Shown here: one piece after another, positions 51,011 to 59,907 of the stretch
Layout: each line of letters opens with the position of its first letter
Numbering within the stretch: position 1 is the stretch's first letter
Assembly: GCA_017557525.1 (NCBI GenBank)
Contig: JAFYYN010000070.1
Coordinates: forward strand, 1-64,000
Length of the DNA stretch: 64,000 nt
Origin: Lachnospiraceae bacterium
GTDB lineage: Bacteria; Bacillota; Clostridia; Lachnospirales; Lachnospiraceae
Reading direction: 5' to 3'
Made by a program: the position numbers and the translations under genes
Notes under the pieces: generated by a model
Database searches by the model: none
What the model was told of the DNA's origin: nothing
Seen by the model: the letters and a program-made list of their open reading frames with translations, nothing else

Positions 51011-51859
51011 ATGATACAAGAAACAATTGGACTAAGATATAGGATAAGTCTCTCGGAAAGACTGCTCATGTCAGCGAAAATGGTCACAAAAGGCAGCCGT
51101 GTGGCGGATGTCGGCTGTGACCACGCACATACAGGTATATGGCTCATAAAGAATGATATTGCATCCAAGGTGATTGCAATGGATGTAAGAAAAGGGCCTT
51201 TGGAAAAGGCACGTGAGAACATAAAGCTGTATGGGCTTGATGGCATTATCGAGACCAGACTTTCTGACGGACTTGAAAAACTGTCAGTGGGTGAAGCTGA
51301 TTCCATAGTAATAGCCGGAATGGGCGGTACTCTCACAGTAGAGATTTTAAAAAACGGAATAGATAAGGCAGCGGCTGCAAGAGAATTAATCCTGCAGCCG
51401 CAGTCAGATATAGGGATGGTAAGACGTTTCTTAGGGGAAAACGGCTTTGTTATCACTCAGGAAAAGATGTGCAAAGAGGATGGAAAGTTTTATAATTCCA
51501 TGAGAGCTGTAAATGTGGTAAATATCGGAAGGGTGACAACTGAGCATTTTTTCAATACGATGAAATCCCAAGAATATTCCGGGAGGATAACGGTAACAGA
51601 TCAAGAACTTCCTGAGAATACAGAGCCTGAGACAAATCATAAAAACCCGGAATTCCTTCAGGCAATATACGATGAGTTTGGAGAAATTCTTTTGAAATCC
51701 CAAAACCCTGTATTAAAGGAACTACTTCTGATTTTACAGCGAAAGAATGAAAGAAATCTCAAAAGCATTGAAGCTTCCGAAAATGAAGCAGCAATGCTAA
51801 GAAAATCCGAGTTGGAAAAAGAAAAGAATATAATTGAAGAAGCCCTAGGGTATTATTGA
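51011..51859 (+). CDS. trmK: tRNA (adenine22-N1)-methyltransferase TrmK
   Basis: A 282-residue class I SAM methyltransferase that makes m1A22 in tRNA. Signature: RLLMSAKMVTKGSRVADVGCDHAHTGIWL, VIAMDVRKGPLEKARENI, IVIAGMGGTLTVEIL, and ELILQPQSDIGMVRRFL. The C-terminal ~80 residues are a helical coiled coil. Its place after rpoD is conserved in Firmicutes. Confidence 0.94.
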   Translation: MIQETIGLRYRISLSERLLMSAKMVTKGSRVADVGCDHAHTGIWLIKNDIASKVIAMDVRKGPLEKARENIKLYGLDGIIETRLSDGLEKLSVGEADSIVIAGMGGTLTVEILKNGIDKAAAARELILQPQSDIGMVRRFLGENGFVITQEKMCKEDGKFYNSMRAVNVVNIGRVTTEHFFNTMKSQEYSGRITVTDQELPENTEPETNHKNPEFLQAIYDEFGEILLKSQNPVLKELLLILQRKNERNLKSIEASENEAAMLRKSELEKEKNIIEEALGYY

Positions 51860-51883
51860 TTTTGTATTATGACATATTTTTAA

Positions 51884-51935
51884 GCCTTCCCCTCAAGGGG
51901 AAGGTGGCCGACCAAAGGGAGGCCGGATGAGGTGT
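51884..51935 (+). repeat. GCCTTCCC...GGATGAGGTG hairpin element
   Basis: GCCTTCCCC-TCAA-GGGGAAGG, then GGCCG-ACCAAAGGG-AGGCC, then GGATGAGGTGTAG. An intact member of the family at 18526, between trmK and the kinase gene. Confidence 0.85.
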
Positions 51936-51974
51936 AGTGGCTTAGAAAAAAGGTAAGTAAGAAGGGAGAAGAAA

Positions 51975-53636
51975 ATGGGGAACTGTAAGGTTACTGTAAA
52001 TGGGGTTACGGTAGAATACGAAAAAGGATCCAAGTACCTCGAAATTGCAGAGGATTATAAGGATAAGGTAGAAGGAGATATAATCCTCGTATTTGCTGAC
52101 GGAAAATTAAAGGAGCTTGGGAAAAAATTAGAAGAGGACTGCACAGTAAGCTTTGTAACAACAAAGGATACAATAGGCTCCGAAACCTATGCGAGAGGCC
52201 TTATCCTGTTAATGCTTAAGGCTTTTGATAATGTACTCGGAGAGACAACTCCTAAAAAGATTACCGTAGAGCACACATTGGGCAGGGCAATATACTGTGA
52301 TTATACAGGTGATAAGCCCTTAAGTGCCGACCTTTTATCAAAGGTTAAGGCAGAGATGAGAGCTCTGGTTGAGGCAAATCTTACGATCGAAAAGAAAACA
52401 GATTCCACCTCAAAGGTAGCTAAGATGTTTAGTGATCTTGGCATGACCGATAAGGAAAAGCTTTTCAAATACAGGAGCGCATCTTCGACAAATTATTACG
52501 AGCTTGATGGATATAAGGATTATTTCTACGGATTTATGCCTGCTTCAACAGGGATACTCAAGTATTTCGATATAGCTCCATACCAGGACGGATTCCTGAT
52601 CCTAACTCCTGACCCGTCAGATCCTTACAAGGTTTGTGAACCTGATGACCGTCCTTTACTTTTCAGGACACAGCATGAGGCTAATGAATGGGGCAAGATC
52701 ATGGGCCTTGAGTGTGTAGGCGATCTAAATGAGCAGATTTGTAACGGAAACTTAGAGGATATGCTGCTTGTGCAGGAAGCTCTGCAAGAAAAGAGGATCG
52801 GTGATATTGCCGAGCAGATTAAGCAGAAGGGCGATGTGAAATTTGTTATGATCGCCGGTCCGTCATCTTCGGGAAAGACCACATTTTCACACAGACTTTC
52901 TGTACAGCTTCGTACATTGGGCTTTAAGCCCCATCCGGTGGCACTTGATAATTACTTTAAGAATCGTGAGGATACTCCCAAGGATGAAAAGGGTAATTAC
53001 GACTTTGAATGTTTAGGTGCTATGGATGTTGAAGGTTTCAACAAGGACATGCTTGCCCTGTTAAACGGTGAAACGGTTCAGATGCCAACCTTTAATTTCA
53101 AAACCGGAAAACGTGAGTACAAGGGTAATACCCTGAAACTTGAAAAGGGCGATATCCTTGTGCTTGAAGGTATCCACTGCCTGAATGATGCTCTTTCATA
53201 TTCTCTTCCGAGGGAAAGTAAATTTAAGATATATATCAGCGCTCTGACACAGCTTAATATTGATGAGCATAACAGGATCCCTACTACTACGACCAGACTT
53301 ATCAGGCGTATTGTCAGGGATGCGAGAACCAGAGGGACCTCAGCCAAGGGAACAATCGCTATGTGGTATTCGGTTCGCCGAGGGGAAGAGGAGAATATTT
53401 TCCCGTTCCAGGAGCAGGCTGACTGTATGTTCAATTCTGCGCTCGTTTATGAGCTGGCAGTCTTAAAGCAGTATGTTGAGCCGCTGCTTTTCGGTATCAA
53501 GGAGGATGAGCCTGAGTATCAGGAGGCTAATAAATTGCTGAAATTCCTGAAGTATTTCCTGGGAATTTCGAGTGAGGGGATACCGCATAATTCGATCGTT
53601 CGCGAATTCGTAGGTGGAAGTGTGTTCCCGGTGTAA
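51975..53636 (+). CDS. nucleoside kinase, uridine kinase-like with TGS/ThrRS-like N-terminus
   Basis: A 553-residue protein. Residues ~1-60 are TGS-like, 60-240 resemble the ThrRS second additional domain (HTLGRAIYCDYTGDKP), and 280-480 are a phosphoribulokinase/uridine kinase domain with Walker A MIAGPSSSGKTTFSHRL, LDNYFKNRE and LVLEGIHCLND. The PRK domain ends in a helical tail. Such proteins are common in clostridia and probably phosphorylate uridine or cytidine; the ThrRS-like part may bind nucleotide or RNA. GGGAGAAG lies before the ATG. It follows trmK. Confidence 0.9.
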   Translation: MGNCKVTVNGVTVEYEKGSKYLEIAEDYKDKVEGDIILVFADGKLKELGKKLEEDCTVSFVTTKDTIGSETYARGLILLMLKAFDNVLGETTPKKITVEHTLGRAIYCDYTGDKPLSADLLSKVKAEMRALVEANLTIEKKTDSTSKVAKMFSDLGMTDKEKLFKYRSASSTNYYELDGYKDYFYGFMPASTGILKYFDIAPYQDGFLILTPDPSDPYKVCEPDDRPLLFRTQHEANEWGKIMGLECVGDLNEQICNGNLEDMLLVQEALQEKRIGDIAEQIKQKGDVKFVMIAGPSSSGKTTFSHRLSVQLRTLGFKPHPVALDNYFKNREDTPKDEKGNYDFECLGAMDVEGFNKDMLALLNGETVQMPTFNFKTGKREYKGNTLKLEKGDILVLEGIHCLNDALSYSLPRESKFKIYISALTQLNIDEHNRIPTTTTRLIRRIVRDARTRGTSAKGTIAMWYSVRRGEEENIFPFQEQADCMFNSALVYELAVLKQYVEPLLFGIKEDEPEYQEANKLLKFLKYFLGISSEGIPHNSIVREFVGGSVFPV

Positions 53637-53649
53637 ATAGTTACTCTTC

Positions 53650-53886
53650 AGTCAGACCGCCAACATAGTCTGAAACCCGCAATCGTTCGTATTGATATGC
53701 CAAGTACTCTTATCCCCAACATTTCTGCGGACGCTTGCAATCAGGTGTCCGCCTGATGCCGGACACCTTTAGGCTGCGCTCAAAAAACGATTTGGAAAAT
53801 CGTTTTTTGCCTTGCAATGTTGTGTTTACGAGTACGGCATATCTAATACTCACTATAGGGTTTCATCCTATATCGGTGGTCCGACT
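53650..53886 (-). repeat. structured ~240-nt element, copy A
   Basis: Outer arms 53650-53668 and 53868-53886 pair over 19 positions; read on the minus strand, three of four non-Watson-Crick positions are G-U. Further helices: GAAACCC/GGGTTTC; GATATGCC/GGCATATC with GTACTC/GAGTAC; hairpin GGTGTCCG/CGGACACC (53743-53766); hairpin CAAAAAACGATTT/AAATCGTTTTTTG (53781-53809). CGCTTGCAATC and TTAGGCTGCG are shared with copies B and C. It ends 37 bp before rnpB. Confidence 0.85.
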
Positions 53887-53923
53887 TTTATGATAACATC
53901 GGGAATTTTTATATTAAGTTCAT

Positions 53924-54277
53924 ACAGCAGCACGGATGGTCGCGGCGAAAAGCTGAGGAAAGTCCGGGCTTCATAGGGCAGGATGCCGGATAACGTCCGG
54001 TGGAGGTGACTCCCAGGAAAGTGCAACAGAAAATAGACCGCCCAACTTTGTTGGGTAAGGGTGGAATGGCGGTGTAAGAGACCACCGGTCTTCCGGTAAC
54101 GGAAGGCGCTGTGCAAACCCCATCTGAAGCAAGACCAAACAGAGGGCTATACGGTTGCCCGCCGTGCTCTCGGGTAGGTTGCGTTCCGGGCCGGTAACGG
54201 TCCGGAGGAGCTGTCCGGTAACGGGCAGTCAAGATAGATGACCATCTATTACATAACCCGGCTTATAGTGCTGCTGT
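53924..54277 (+). ncRNA. rnpB: RNase P RNA (bacterial type)
   Basis: The catalytic RNA that trims pre-tRNA 5' ends. P1 is ACAGCAGCAC (53924-53933) with GTGCTGCTGT (54268-54277). The conserved core GAGGAAAGTCCGGGC appears at about 53959-53973. The matching 3' core is AGATGACCATC..., with ACATAACCCGGCTTAT near 54236-54267. Internal GGTAACGG-type loops are present. Length is about 354 nt. T-rich sequence follows P1. Confidence 0.97.
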
Positions 54278-54403
54278 TGTTTTTGTATACTTTGTAAGAA
54301 ATTAAAGAGTTGGTCTAAATTGCCTACACAGGATAAAATTTTTAAACGTGGGTTATAGAACTATGCAGGCGCGTTAATTACAACCTCAAGCAGGAGACAC
54401 ATT

Positions 54404-55393
54404 ATGGGGTTCAGCGGAGTATTTAAAGCAAGAAAAATAGACGGAACCGAATATTTCCGGGCTTCAATCACTTATAAGGAAAAACATATCAGCCTCGGCA
54501 GCTTTTCAAGTGAAAAAGCGGCAGGGGCTGCTTATAGTTTTGCCCGAAAATATCTTGATGGGGACAATGAATATCTGCCGGAGGAGTATGAGAAAGTAAT
54601 TTGCCGTGACAAAATCTCAAAAATAGATCTTAAAGAGTCCACAGACAGACTCACATTTGATAAATGGATCATGCTCCTTAACCTGAAAAAAACTGGGTTG
54701 TACTGTAAAAATCCCATATATCTGTACGGAAAATACTTCGTTTATTATCTGGACCGGACCACAGAACTCAAATTTGACGTAGATCAGTTGTTTTTTTTCA
54801 GAAATCATCGCCTGCAGAAACGTGGTGGACACATTTTTTACAGTGATTATGGGATGCAAAGCGGACTGCTTAGCAGGTTTGGGGTGAAAAATTTTGCAGT
54901 TTTAGGCAGGGATTATGTTTTTAAAAACGGAGATGTGTATGATTTTAGATTCGGAAACCTCGAAATAATTAACAGATTTAATGGTGTAAGCCTTGAAATT
55001 GTCCAGGGAAGAAAAAAATATTTTGTAAAGATCCATTTCAGAAGTGACTTGAAAGTTGGATATTTTGATGACGAAATTACAGCGGCCATAGCATATAATA
55101 AAGCGGCAGACAGTCTTGAAGAGGCAGTAAGAAGCAGAAAAAACAGTTTAAACGGCAACGCCAAGTCTACAAGCGTAGAATGCAAGATGTTGAGTTTGGG
55201 GGAGAAAAGGACAACAATTTCTGCTAAAACGCCACTTGCGAAAAGATGGGCAATAGACTACAAAAGTAGAAAATATTATTACAGAAAATGGAAAAGGAAT
55301 TACGTAGAAGGACTGTCAAAAAAAGACTACATTCGCATATATGAACGGGTTGAGATGCCGGACAGTTTTAGGCGGTTTTTGGAAAAGATGTAA
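54404..55393 (+). CDS. AP2-like / degenerate HNH protein
   Basis: A 329-residue basic protein. Residues ~3-52 (GVFKARKIDGTEYFRASITYKEKHISLGSFSSEKAAGAAY) and ~203-235 (FVKIHFRSDLKVGYFDDEITAAIAYNKAA) look like two AP2-type DNA-binding units. The middle (KNGDVYDFRFGNLEIINRFNGV) matches the tail of HNH homing-endonuclease domains (...DNR.ENL.I....N) but lacks the catalytic HNH histidines. It could be a domesticated or decayed homing endonuclease, or a DNA-binding regulator. It is placed 126 bp after rnpB. The start is supported by GGAG. Confidence 0.65.
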   Translation: MGFSGVFKARKIDGTEYFRASITYKEKHISLGSFSSEKAAGAAYSFARKYLDGDNEYLPEEYEKVICRDKISKIDLKESTDRLTFDKWIMLLNLKKTGLYCKNPIYLYGKYFVYYLDRTTELKFDVDQLFFFRNHRLQKRGGHIFYSDYGMQSGLLSRFGVKNFAVLGRDYVFKNGDVYDFRFGNLEIINRFNGVSLEIVQGRKKYFVKIHFRSDLKVGYFDDEITAAIAYNKAADSLEEAVRSRKNSLNGNAKSTSVECKMLSLGEKRTTISAKTPLAKRWAIDYKSRKYYYRKWKRNYVEGLSKKDYIRIYERVEMPDSFRRFLEKM

Positions 55394-55411
55394 TATTTTT
55401 GTAAAAAATGC

Positions 55412-55440
55412 TTGCAAAATTGTAAAAATGGTAGTATACT
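55412..55440 (+). promoter_or_regulatory. sigma-A promoter of the SleB-like gene
   Basis: TTGCAA (55412-55417), exactly 17 nt, TATACT (55435-55440). The start codon at 55489 has AGGGGAAAG. Confidence 0.78.
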
Positions 55441-55488
55441 TTGTACTCGACACCGAAAAAATATCACAAATTTTTAGGGGAAAGTACA

Positions 55489-56421
55489 ATGAAAATTTTT
55501 ACAAAAAAATTACAGAAGGTTGTTTGCTTCGGTTTAAGTCTTGGAGTTATGGCAGGACTGCTGGCTGTTCCGGGGTACAGGGTTCATGCAGATGAAACTT
55601 CTGAAATTTCAAATGAAAATGAAGTTGTTTACACAGAAAACGAAATTAATACTGAAGATACTGAGATAACAGAAAATACTGAAAGCGGCCTGATAGTTGT
55701 TACAGAAGCGGCAACTGCTGCTGAGGAAGCAAGTGAAGTTACCGAAAACTTTTTCATCAGCATGTCAAACGATGCGCTGACATTTAAGAGCGAGAGTGTA
55801 AAAAGGTCACTGGAGGAAAAGCTTAAGGGCGTTACCGGTACACTTTACAGCGGTGTTACACGTATCACATTAAGCGACTGTGGCAAGAGAGTAGTTGGTT
55901 TTATCGGTGCTTTTTCAGATGGATATAAGGAATTTGAAAAGGTTCAGGCTAAAAAACTGTCAGCCCAGAGATCCGAAAGCCTGGTTTCTGACCGTAAGAC
56001 CTCCGATGAACTTCCCTATAAGCATAATCCTGATATGGTAAAGGATGTTACAAACAAGGAATATGATATCCTTTGCAGGATAGTTGAAGCTGAAGCAGGC
56101 GATCAGGATGTTTATGGCAGGATCCTTGTTGCAAACGTAGTCCTTAACCGTGTGAATTATACAAAGGAATTTGCAAACGATATCGAGGGAGTTGTTTTTG
56201 AGAAAGGACAGTTCTCACCTATTTCAAACGGTGCTTATTACCGCGTGGAAGTTGATGATATTACCAGAGAGGCCGTTACCAGAGCTCTTGAGGGTGAGGA
56301 TTACTCAGCAGGTGCCCTGTATTTCATCCAGAGGTCAAGCGCTTCCAAGTCAGGCTCTGCATGGTTCGATACCTTAACATTCCTTTTCAAATACGGATGT
56401 CATGAATTTTATGTAGAATAA
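55489..56421 (+). CDS. secreted cell-wall hydrolase, SleB/Hydrolase_2 family
   Basis: A 310-residue exported protein. Signal peptide to about 31 (VVCFGLSLGVMAGLLAVPGYRVHA), a Glu/Thr-rich linker (45-90), and a C-terminal SleB-type domain (about 190-310): YDILCRIVEAEAGDQDVYGRILVANVVLNRV (catalytic Glu), KGQFSPISNG, ALYFIQRS. SleB enzymes are lytic transglycosylases acting on peptidoglycan; members outside spores also exist. An upstream in-frame TTG at 55441 lies after the promoter but has no ribosome site. Confidence 0.92.
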   Translation: MKIFTKKLQKVVCFGLSLGVMAGLLAVPGYRVHADETSEISNENEVVYTENEINTEDTEITENTESGLIVVTEAATAAEEASEVTENFFISMSNDALTFKSESVKRSLEEKLKGVTGTLYSGVTRITLSDCGKRVVGFIGAFSDGYKEFEKVQAKKLSAQRSESLVSDRKTSDELPYKHNPDMVKDVTNKEYDILCRIVEAEAGDQDVYGRILVANVVLNRVNYTKEFANDIEGVVFEKGQFSPISNGAYYRVEVDDITREAVTRALEGEDYSAGALYFIQRSSASKSGSAWFDTLTFLFKYGCHEFYVE

Positions 56422-56529
56422 AAAATTTTACTTTTCTTTTTGAAAGAAATGTGTATAATAGATATGATGTGGATTTTGCACATTAATCTGTTATACACTT
56501 TTTTATATGCATAAGATTTAGAAGGAATC

Positions 56530-56627
56530 ATATGCAGTCAGTCTGCGGTAAAGTTTGACCCTTCGGGGCACACGTAGTTTGCCGCAGTCCCATCAAAGAA
56601 AACCCGGAGTGAAAATGCGGGTTTTCT
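56530..56627 (+). repeat. GCAGTCAGTCTGCGG element, second copy
   Basis: GCAGTCAGTCTGCGG, then stem CTGCGGTAAA/TTTGCCGCAG (56543-56587), then CATCAAAG and hairpin AGAAAACCC/GGGTTTTCT (about 56597-56627). It precedes the gene at 56644 as the copy at 47738 precedes dnaG. Confidence 0.78.
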
Positions 56628-56643
56628 ACAATAAGGAGTAGTT

Positions 56644-58731
56644 GTGGAAAAGAAAGACCGGATAATCTGTATATTCTTATATATAGCTTTTTTAGGGGCA
56701 GGGCTGCTGGCAGTGCTCCAGTTGAACATCCCACCCGTAATAGATGAGGTAGGAACATTGGCTAATTCCGCATACCTCGTTGGGTATGACTGGTCACAGA
56801 CCTCATACACAATGGGAGGGTTTTATTATAAGTACGGAATGTCAATTTTCTATGCCCCGTTTATGATCATATTCCGAAATCCCTACAAGGTTTATAAATG
56901 CCTTCTGTCAGTAAATGTGATCTTTTTCGCATTTACCCCTGTGATAGCCTATATAGTCATGAAAAAGCATTTAAAGACAGAGAGGCTTCAGGCAGGTTTA
57001 TTTGCGGCAGCTTCGGCGTTGCTTCCGTCCGTATTCATGTTCCAGACCTATGCAAAATCTGATGCCATGCTGGCATTTATCCCGTGGGCGGTTTTGCTTA
57101 TACTGCTGGAAATGCTAAAGGCCGGAAAGGGCAGAAAGAGGATAATCTTAAGCGTCCTCCTTTCTCTTGCAAGCGTATATGCCTATGCGGTGCATACGAG
57201 AGGAATAGTGGTAATAATCGCCGTAGCGCTTACCGTTATCATTGTTTCGATAGCGCTTAGAAAGTGCGTTGTTAATTTCCCTGCATATCTTATTTCAACA
57301 GCGGCATTTCTTGGACTGGATAAGTTCCTGTCAAAGATCTTTTATGACGGAGTTTACGGTCTTTATGGTACGGCACATGCGAGTGCGGAAAGCTTTGATT
57401 TTGATTATCTGAAAAAAATATTTACCGCTGACGGCTTCTCCTCGCTGATGAAGCTTACTAACGGATGGCTTTTTGACGGCCTTACGGTTACCTGCGGAAT
57501 GATAGGCATTGCCGTATTTGGCGGGATCGCGATGATCTTTGTTAAGAGAAAGAACCGCAAGATTGGTGCTCTTTCATTGGCGAAAGCAGATAATGCAAAG
57601 GATGGTATCTCGGATGAGAGATCCTATGCGGATGGAGCAAACGGCGGATCGGGGAAAGAGGAAGCAGGCGGTGCCCGTGAAGAAAATGTCGCAGAGATTA
57701 TCCGAAATATTGATGACGAAAAGAGTATAGACGGAGCTGAAAAGATATTTGGAGTATTCAGTGTGCTGCATCTTTTAGGTGTGTTCGGAATGGGTCTTTT
57801 ATTCTTCTTTGTTCCGGCATACAAGTATTACATGGGCATAGATATAGAGCGCTCGGACCGCCTGATCTATGAAAGATACATTGCAGCGGCTTTCGGACCG
57901 GCAGTCCTCTACGGTTTTTATCTGATGTTTATTTCGGCTAAAAAGTACATAAAGGCCATAAATATTGTAAAGATAATAACGGGTGCCGGATTTATCGCTA
58001 TCATAGTACTATTCATGGAAAACTGCGTGGATTACATAGTAGGCCAGTCAGGCTGTGTAAGATATTTTATCGGTATGTCCACATTCCTGGAGATAAATGA
58101 AGGGACTACATCCACGGCGTTCGTGAACGTGGACAGGGCACTGCTGATAGCGGGGCTTTTAGGCCTTGGAACGTATATTGCCATGGCTGTCATTTCTTCT
58201 ATTAAGGGTGACAGGAAGATGAAACTCCTGTCGGTCGGACAGCTTATGCTGGCTGTTTCAATAGTGATAATCCTTGTTACGTTTGAAAATGCAAGACTTA
58301 CACGTGATGAAGCACTTTTAGAATATACCGAAGAGCCGGTGGCACAGATGATTAAGGTTCAGGATCTTTGTCCCGAGGCTATGAACTATCCGATCCTGCT
58401 TGATAAGAGCGCAAAGGACATAAAGCATTATCAGTTCCAGTTGAAAGCATGGATTATTGGTTCATATAAGACTTATGTGTCAAAGGCGGATAACTGTTTT
58501 ATACTGGCTAAAAAGAAACACTTTATTGAGGACTTCTGTGATGACGATTATTACACCTTTGACAAGTTTAATTACAAAAGGGCTCAGAAGGATATAGTAT
58601 ACGTAAAGGGGCATGAACTGGCACAAGTGCTTATGGATGCCGGTTTCGCACTTACAAAATATGAGGGTGATCTTGTTGCCGCAAGCACCAGAAATTCAAA
58701 GCTGAATTATGTGGAGCCAGTGTATGATTAA
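56644..58731 (+). CDS. polytopic membrane protein, probable GT-C-like glycan enzyme, GTG start
   Basis: A 695-residue protein starting at GTG with AAGGAG five bases before. About 12 hydrophobic segments, interrupted by a hydrophilic cytosolic loop (about 300-365, NRKIGALSLAKADNAKDG...). The N-terminal periplasmic loop PPVIDEVGTLANSAYLVGYDWSQ has an early acidic residue pair like the DE of GT-C transferases. I do not recognise the exact family. Its place beside a dolichyl-phosphate-mannose-synthase-like GT2 (58817) suggests that the latter makes a lipid-linked sugar used by this enzyme. Confidence 0.65.
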   Translation: MEKKDRIICIFLYIAFLGAGLLAVLQLNIPPVIDEVGTLANSAYLVGYDWSQTSYTMGGFYYKYGMSIFYAPFMIIFRNPYKVYKCLLSVNVIFFAFTPVIAYIVMKKHLKTERLQAGLFAAASALLPSVFMFQTYAKSDAMLAFIPWAVLLILLEMLKAGKGRKRIILSVLLSLASVYAYAVHTRGIVVIIAVALTVIIVSIALRKCVVNFPAYLISTAAFLGLDKFLSKIFYDGVYGLYGTAHASAESFDFDYLKKIFTADGFSSLMKLTNGWLFDGLTVTCGMIGIAVFGGIAMIFVKRKNRKIGALSLAKADNAKDGISDERSYADGANGGSGKEEAGGAREENVAEIIRNIDDEKSIDGAEKIFGVFSVLHLLGVFGMGLLFFFVPAYKYYMGIDIERSDRLIYERYIAAAFGPAVLYGFYLMFISAKKYIKAINIVKIITGAGFIAIIVLFMENCVDYIVGQSGCVRYFIGMSTFLEINEGTTSTAFVNVDRALLIAGLLGLGTYIAMAVISSIKGDRKMKLLSVGQLMLAVSIVIILVTFENARLTRDEALLEYTEEPVAQMIKVQDLCPEAMNYPILLDKSAKDIKHYQFQLKAWIIGSYKTYVSKADNCFILAKKKHFIEDFCDDDYYTFDKFNYKRAQKDIVYVKGHELAQVLMDAGFALTKYEGDLVAASTRNSKLNYVEPVYD

Positions 58732-58816
58732 TCCTACTGTTGCGGACAGATATCTTTTATAAAACGGGTATTTGTTCACATACAAGGGTGACAATATATT
58801 TAGGAAAGGATAGACC

Positions 58817-59812
58817 ATGAAACTTATAATTCAGATTCCGTGCTATAATGAAGCTGAAACGCTTACTATAGCACTGAATGATTTACCTAAGCACATCGAT
58901 GGGATAGATGAGATCGAATATCTGATCATTAATGACGGAAGTGCCGACGATACTGTAAAGGTTGCCAAAGAGTGGGGCGTTAATTACGTTGTTCATTTCT
59001 GTAAGAACAGGGGTCTTGCAAAAGGCTTTATGGCAGGACTTGACGCGTGCCTTAGAAACGGTGCGGATATTATAGTAAATACCGATGCGGATAATCAGTA
59101 TGTCGGAGAGGATATTGAAAAGCTTGTGCGTCCGATCTTAGATAAGAAAGCTGAGATCGTAATCGGCGAGAGACCTATAGATAATACTGAGCATTTCTCT
59201 CCTTTAAAGAAAAAACTCCAGCATATGGGCAGCTGGACCGTACGTGTGGCATCGGGCACAGATATACCTGATGCGCCTTCGGGCTTCCGCGCTTACTCTA
59301 GAGAAGCGGCTCTCAGGATGAATGTTGTAAATAAATATACTTATACGCTTGAGACCATCATCCAGGCAGGTCACAACAGGATCCCGATGATGTCTGTGCC
59401 GATAAGGACCAATCCGGAGCTTAGGAAATCAAGGCTTTTCCATAGTATGTTTGGCTACGTAAAGAAATCCATGATCACGATACTTAGATCATTTCTTATG
59501 TACAAGCCGCTGAAATTTTTTGGAGTTATCGGTACTATCTTCTGTTTATTAGGATCTGCGTTAGGTATCAGATATATTGTATATTTATGTCTGGGTGAGG
59601 GTGCCGGTCATGTGCAGTCGCTGATACTGGTTGCGATATTTATGCTGACAGGCGTTATCTCGTATCTGATCGGCCTGCAGGCAGACGTTATCGCCGCAAA
59701 CAGAAAGATATTGGAGGATGTCCAGTATCATTCGAGAAGAACGGACTATGATATTGAGGAACTAAAAAAGATGATTACTCAATTGAACGATAACGGTAAT
59801 ACAGAAAAGTAA
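58817..59812 (+). CDS. GT2 polyprenyl-phosphate glycosyltransferase (DPM1/GtrB-like)
   Basis: A 331-residue protein. GT-A domain (about 1-220): IIQIPCYNEAETLTIALNDLP, LIINDGSADDTV, RGLAKGFMAGLDACL, VNTDADNQY, and a PSGFRAYSREAALRMN acceptor motif. Two C-terminal membrane helices (about 235-300) and a basic coiled tail follow. Such enzymes charge undecaprenyl phosphate with a hexose for wall glycan decoration. AGGAAAGGA precedes the ATG. It is co-directional with 56644 and 59908. Confidence 0.93.
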   Translation: MKLIIQIPCYNEAETLTIALNDLPKHIDGIDEIEYLIINDGSADDTVKVAKEWGVNYVVHFCKNRGLAKGFMAGLDACLRNGADIIVNTDADNQYVGEDIEKLVRPILDKKAEIVIGERPIDNTEHFSPLKKKLQHMGSWTVRVASGTDIPDAPSGFRAYSREAALRMNVVNKYTYTLETIIQAGHNRIPMMSVPIRTNPELRKSRLFHSMFGYVKKSMITILRSFLMYKPLKFFGVIGTIFCLLGSALGIRYIVYLCLGEGAGHVQSLILVAIFMLTGVISYLIGLQADVIAANRKILEDVQYHSRRTDYDIEELKKMITQLNDNGNTEK

Positions 59813-59825
59813 GGCAAAGTCATCT

Positions 59826-59905
59826 AAGGCTTTCCCTTGAGGGGAAGGCGGATTAGTGGTACTTTTATAACATTGTAACTGAGGGTTTCCCCTCGAGGTG
59901 ACAAA
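59826..59905 (+). repeat. degenerate GCTTTCCC hairpin element
   Basis: GGCTTTCCCTTGAGGGGAAGGCGG hairpin core (first arm CTTTCCC..., second GGGGAAGG), then TTTCCCCTCGAGGTGAC just before the next start codon. A worn member of the family at 18526, lying where a ribosome site would be expected. Confidence 0.65.
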
Positions 59906-59907
59906 CT

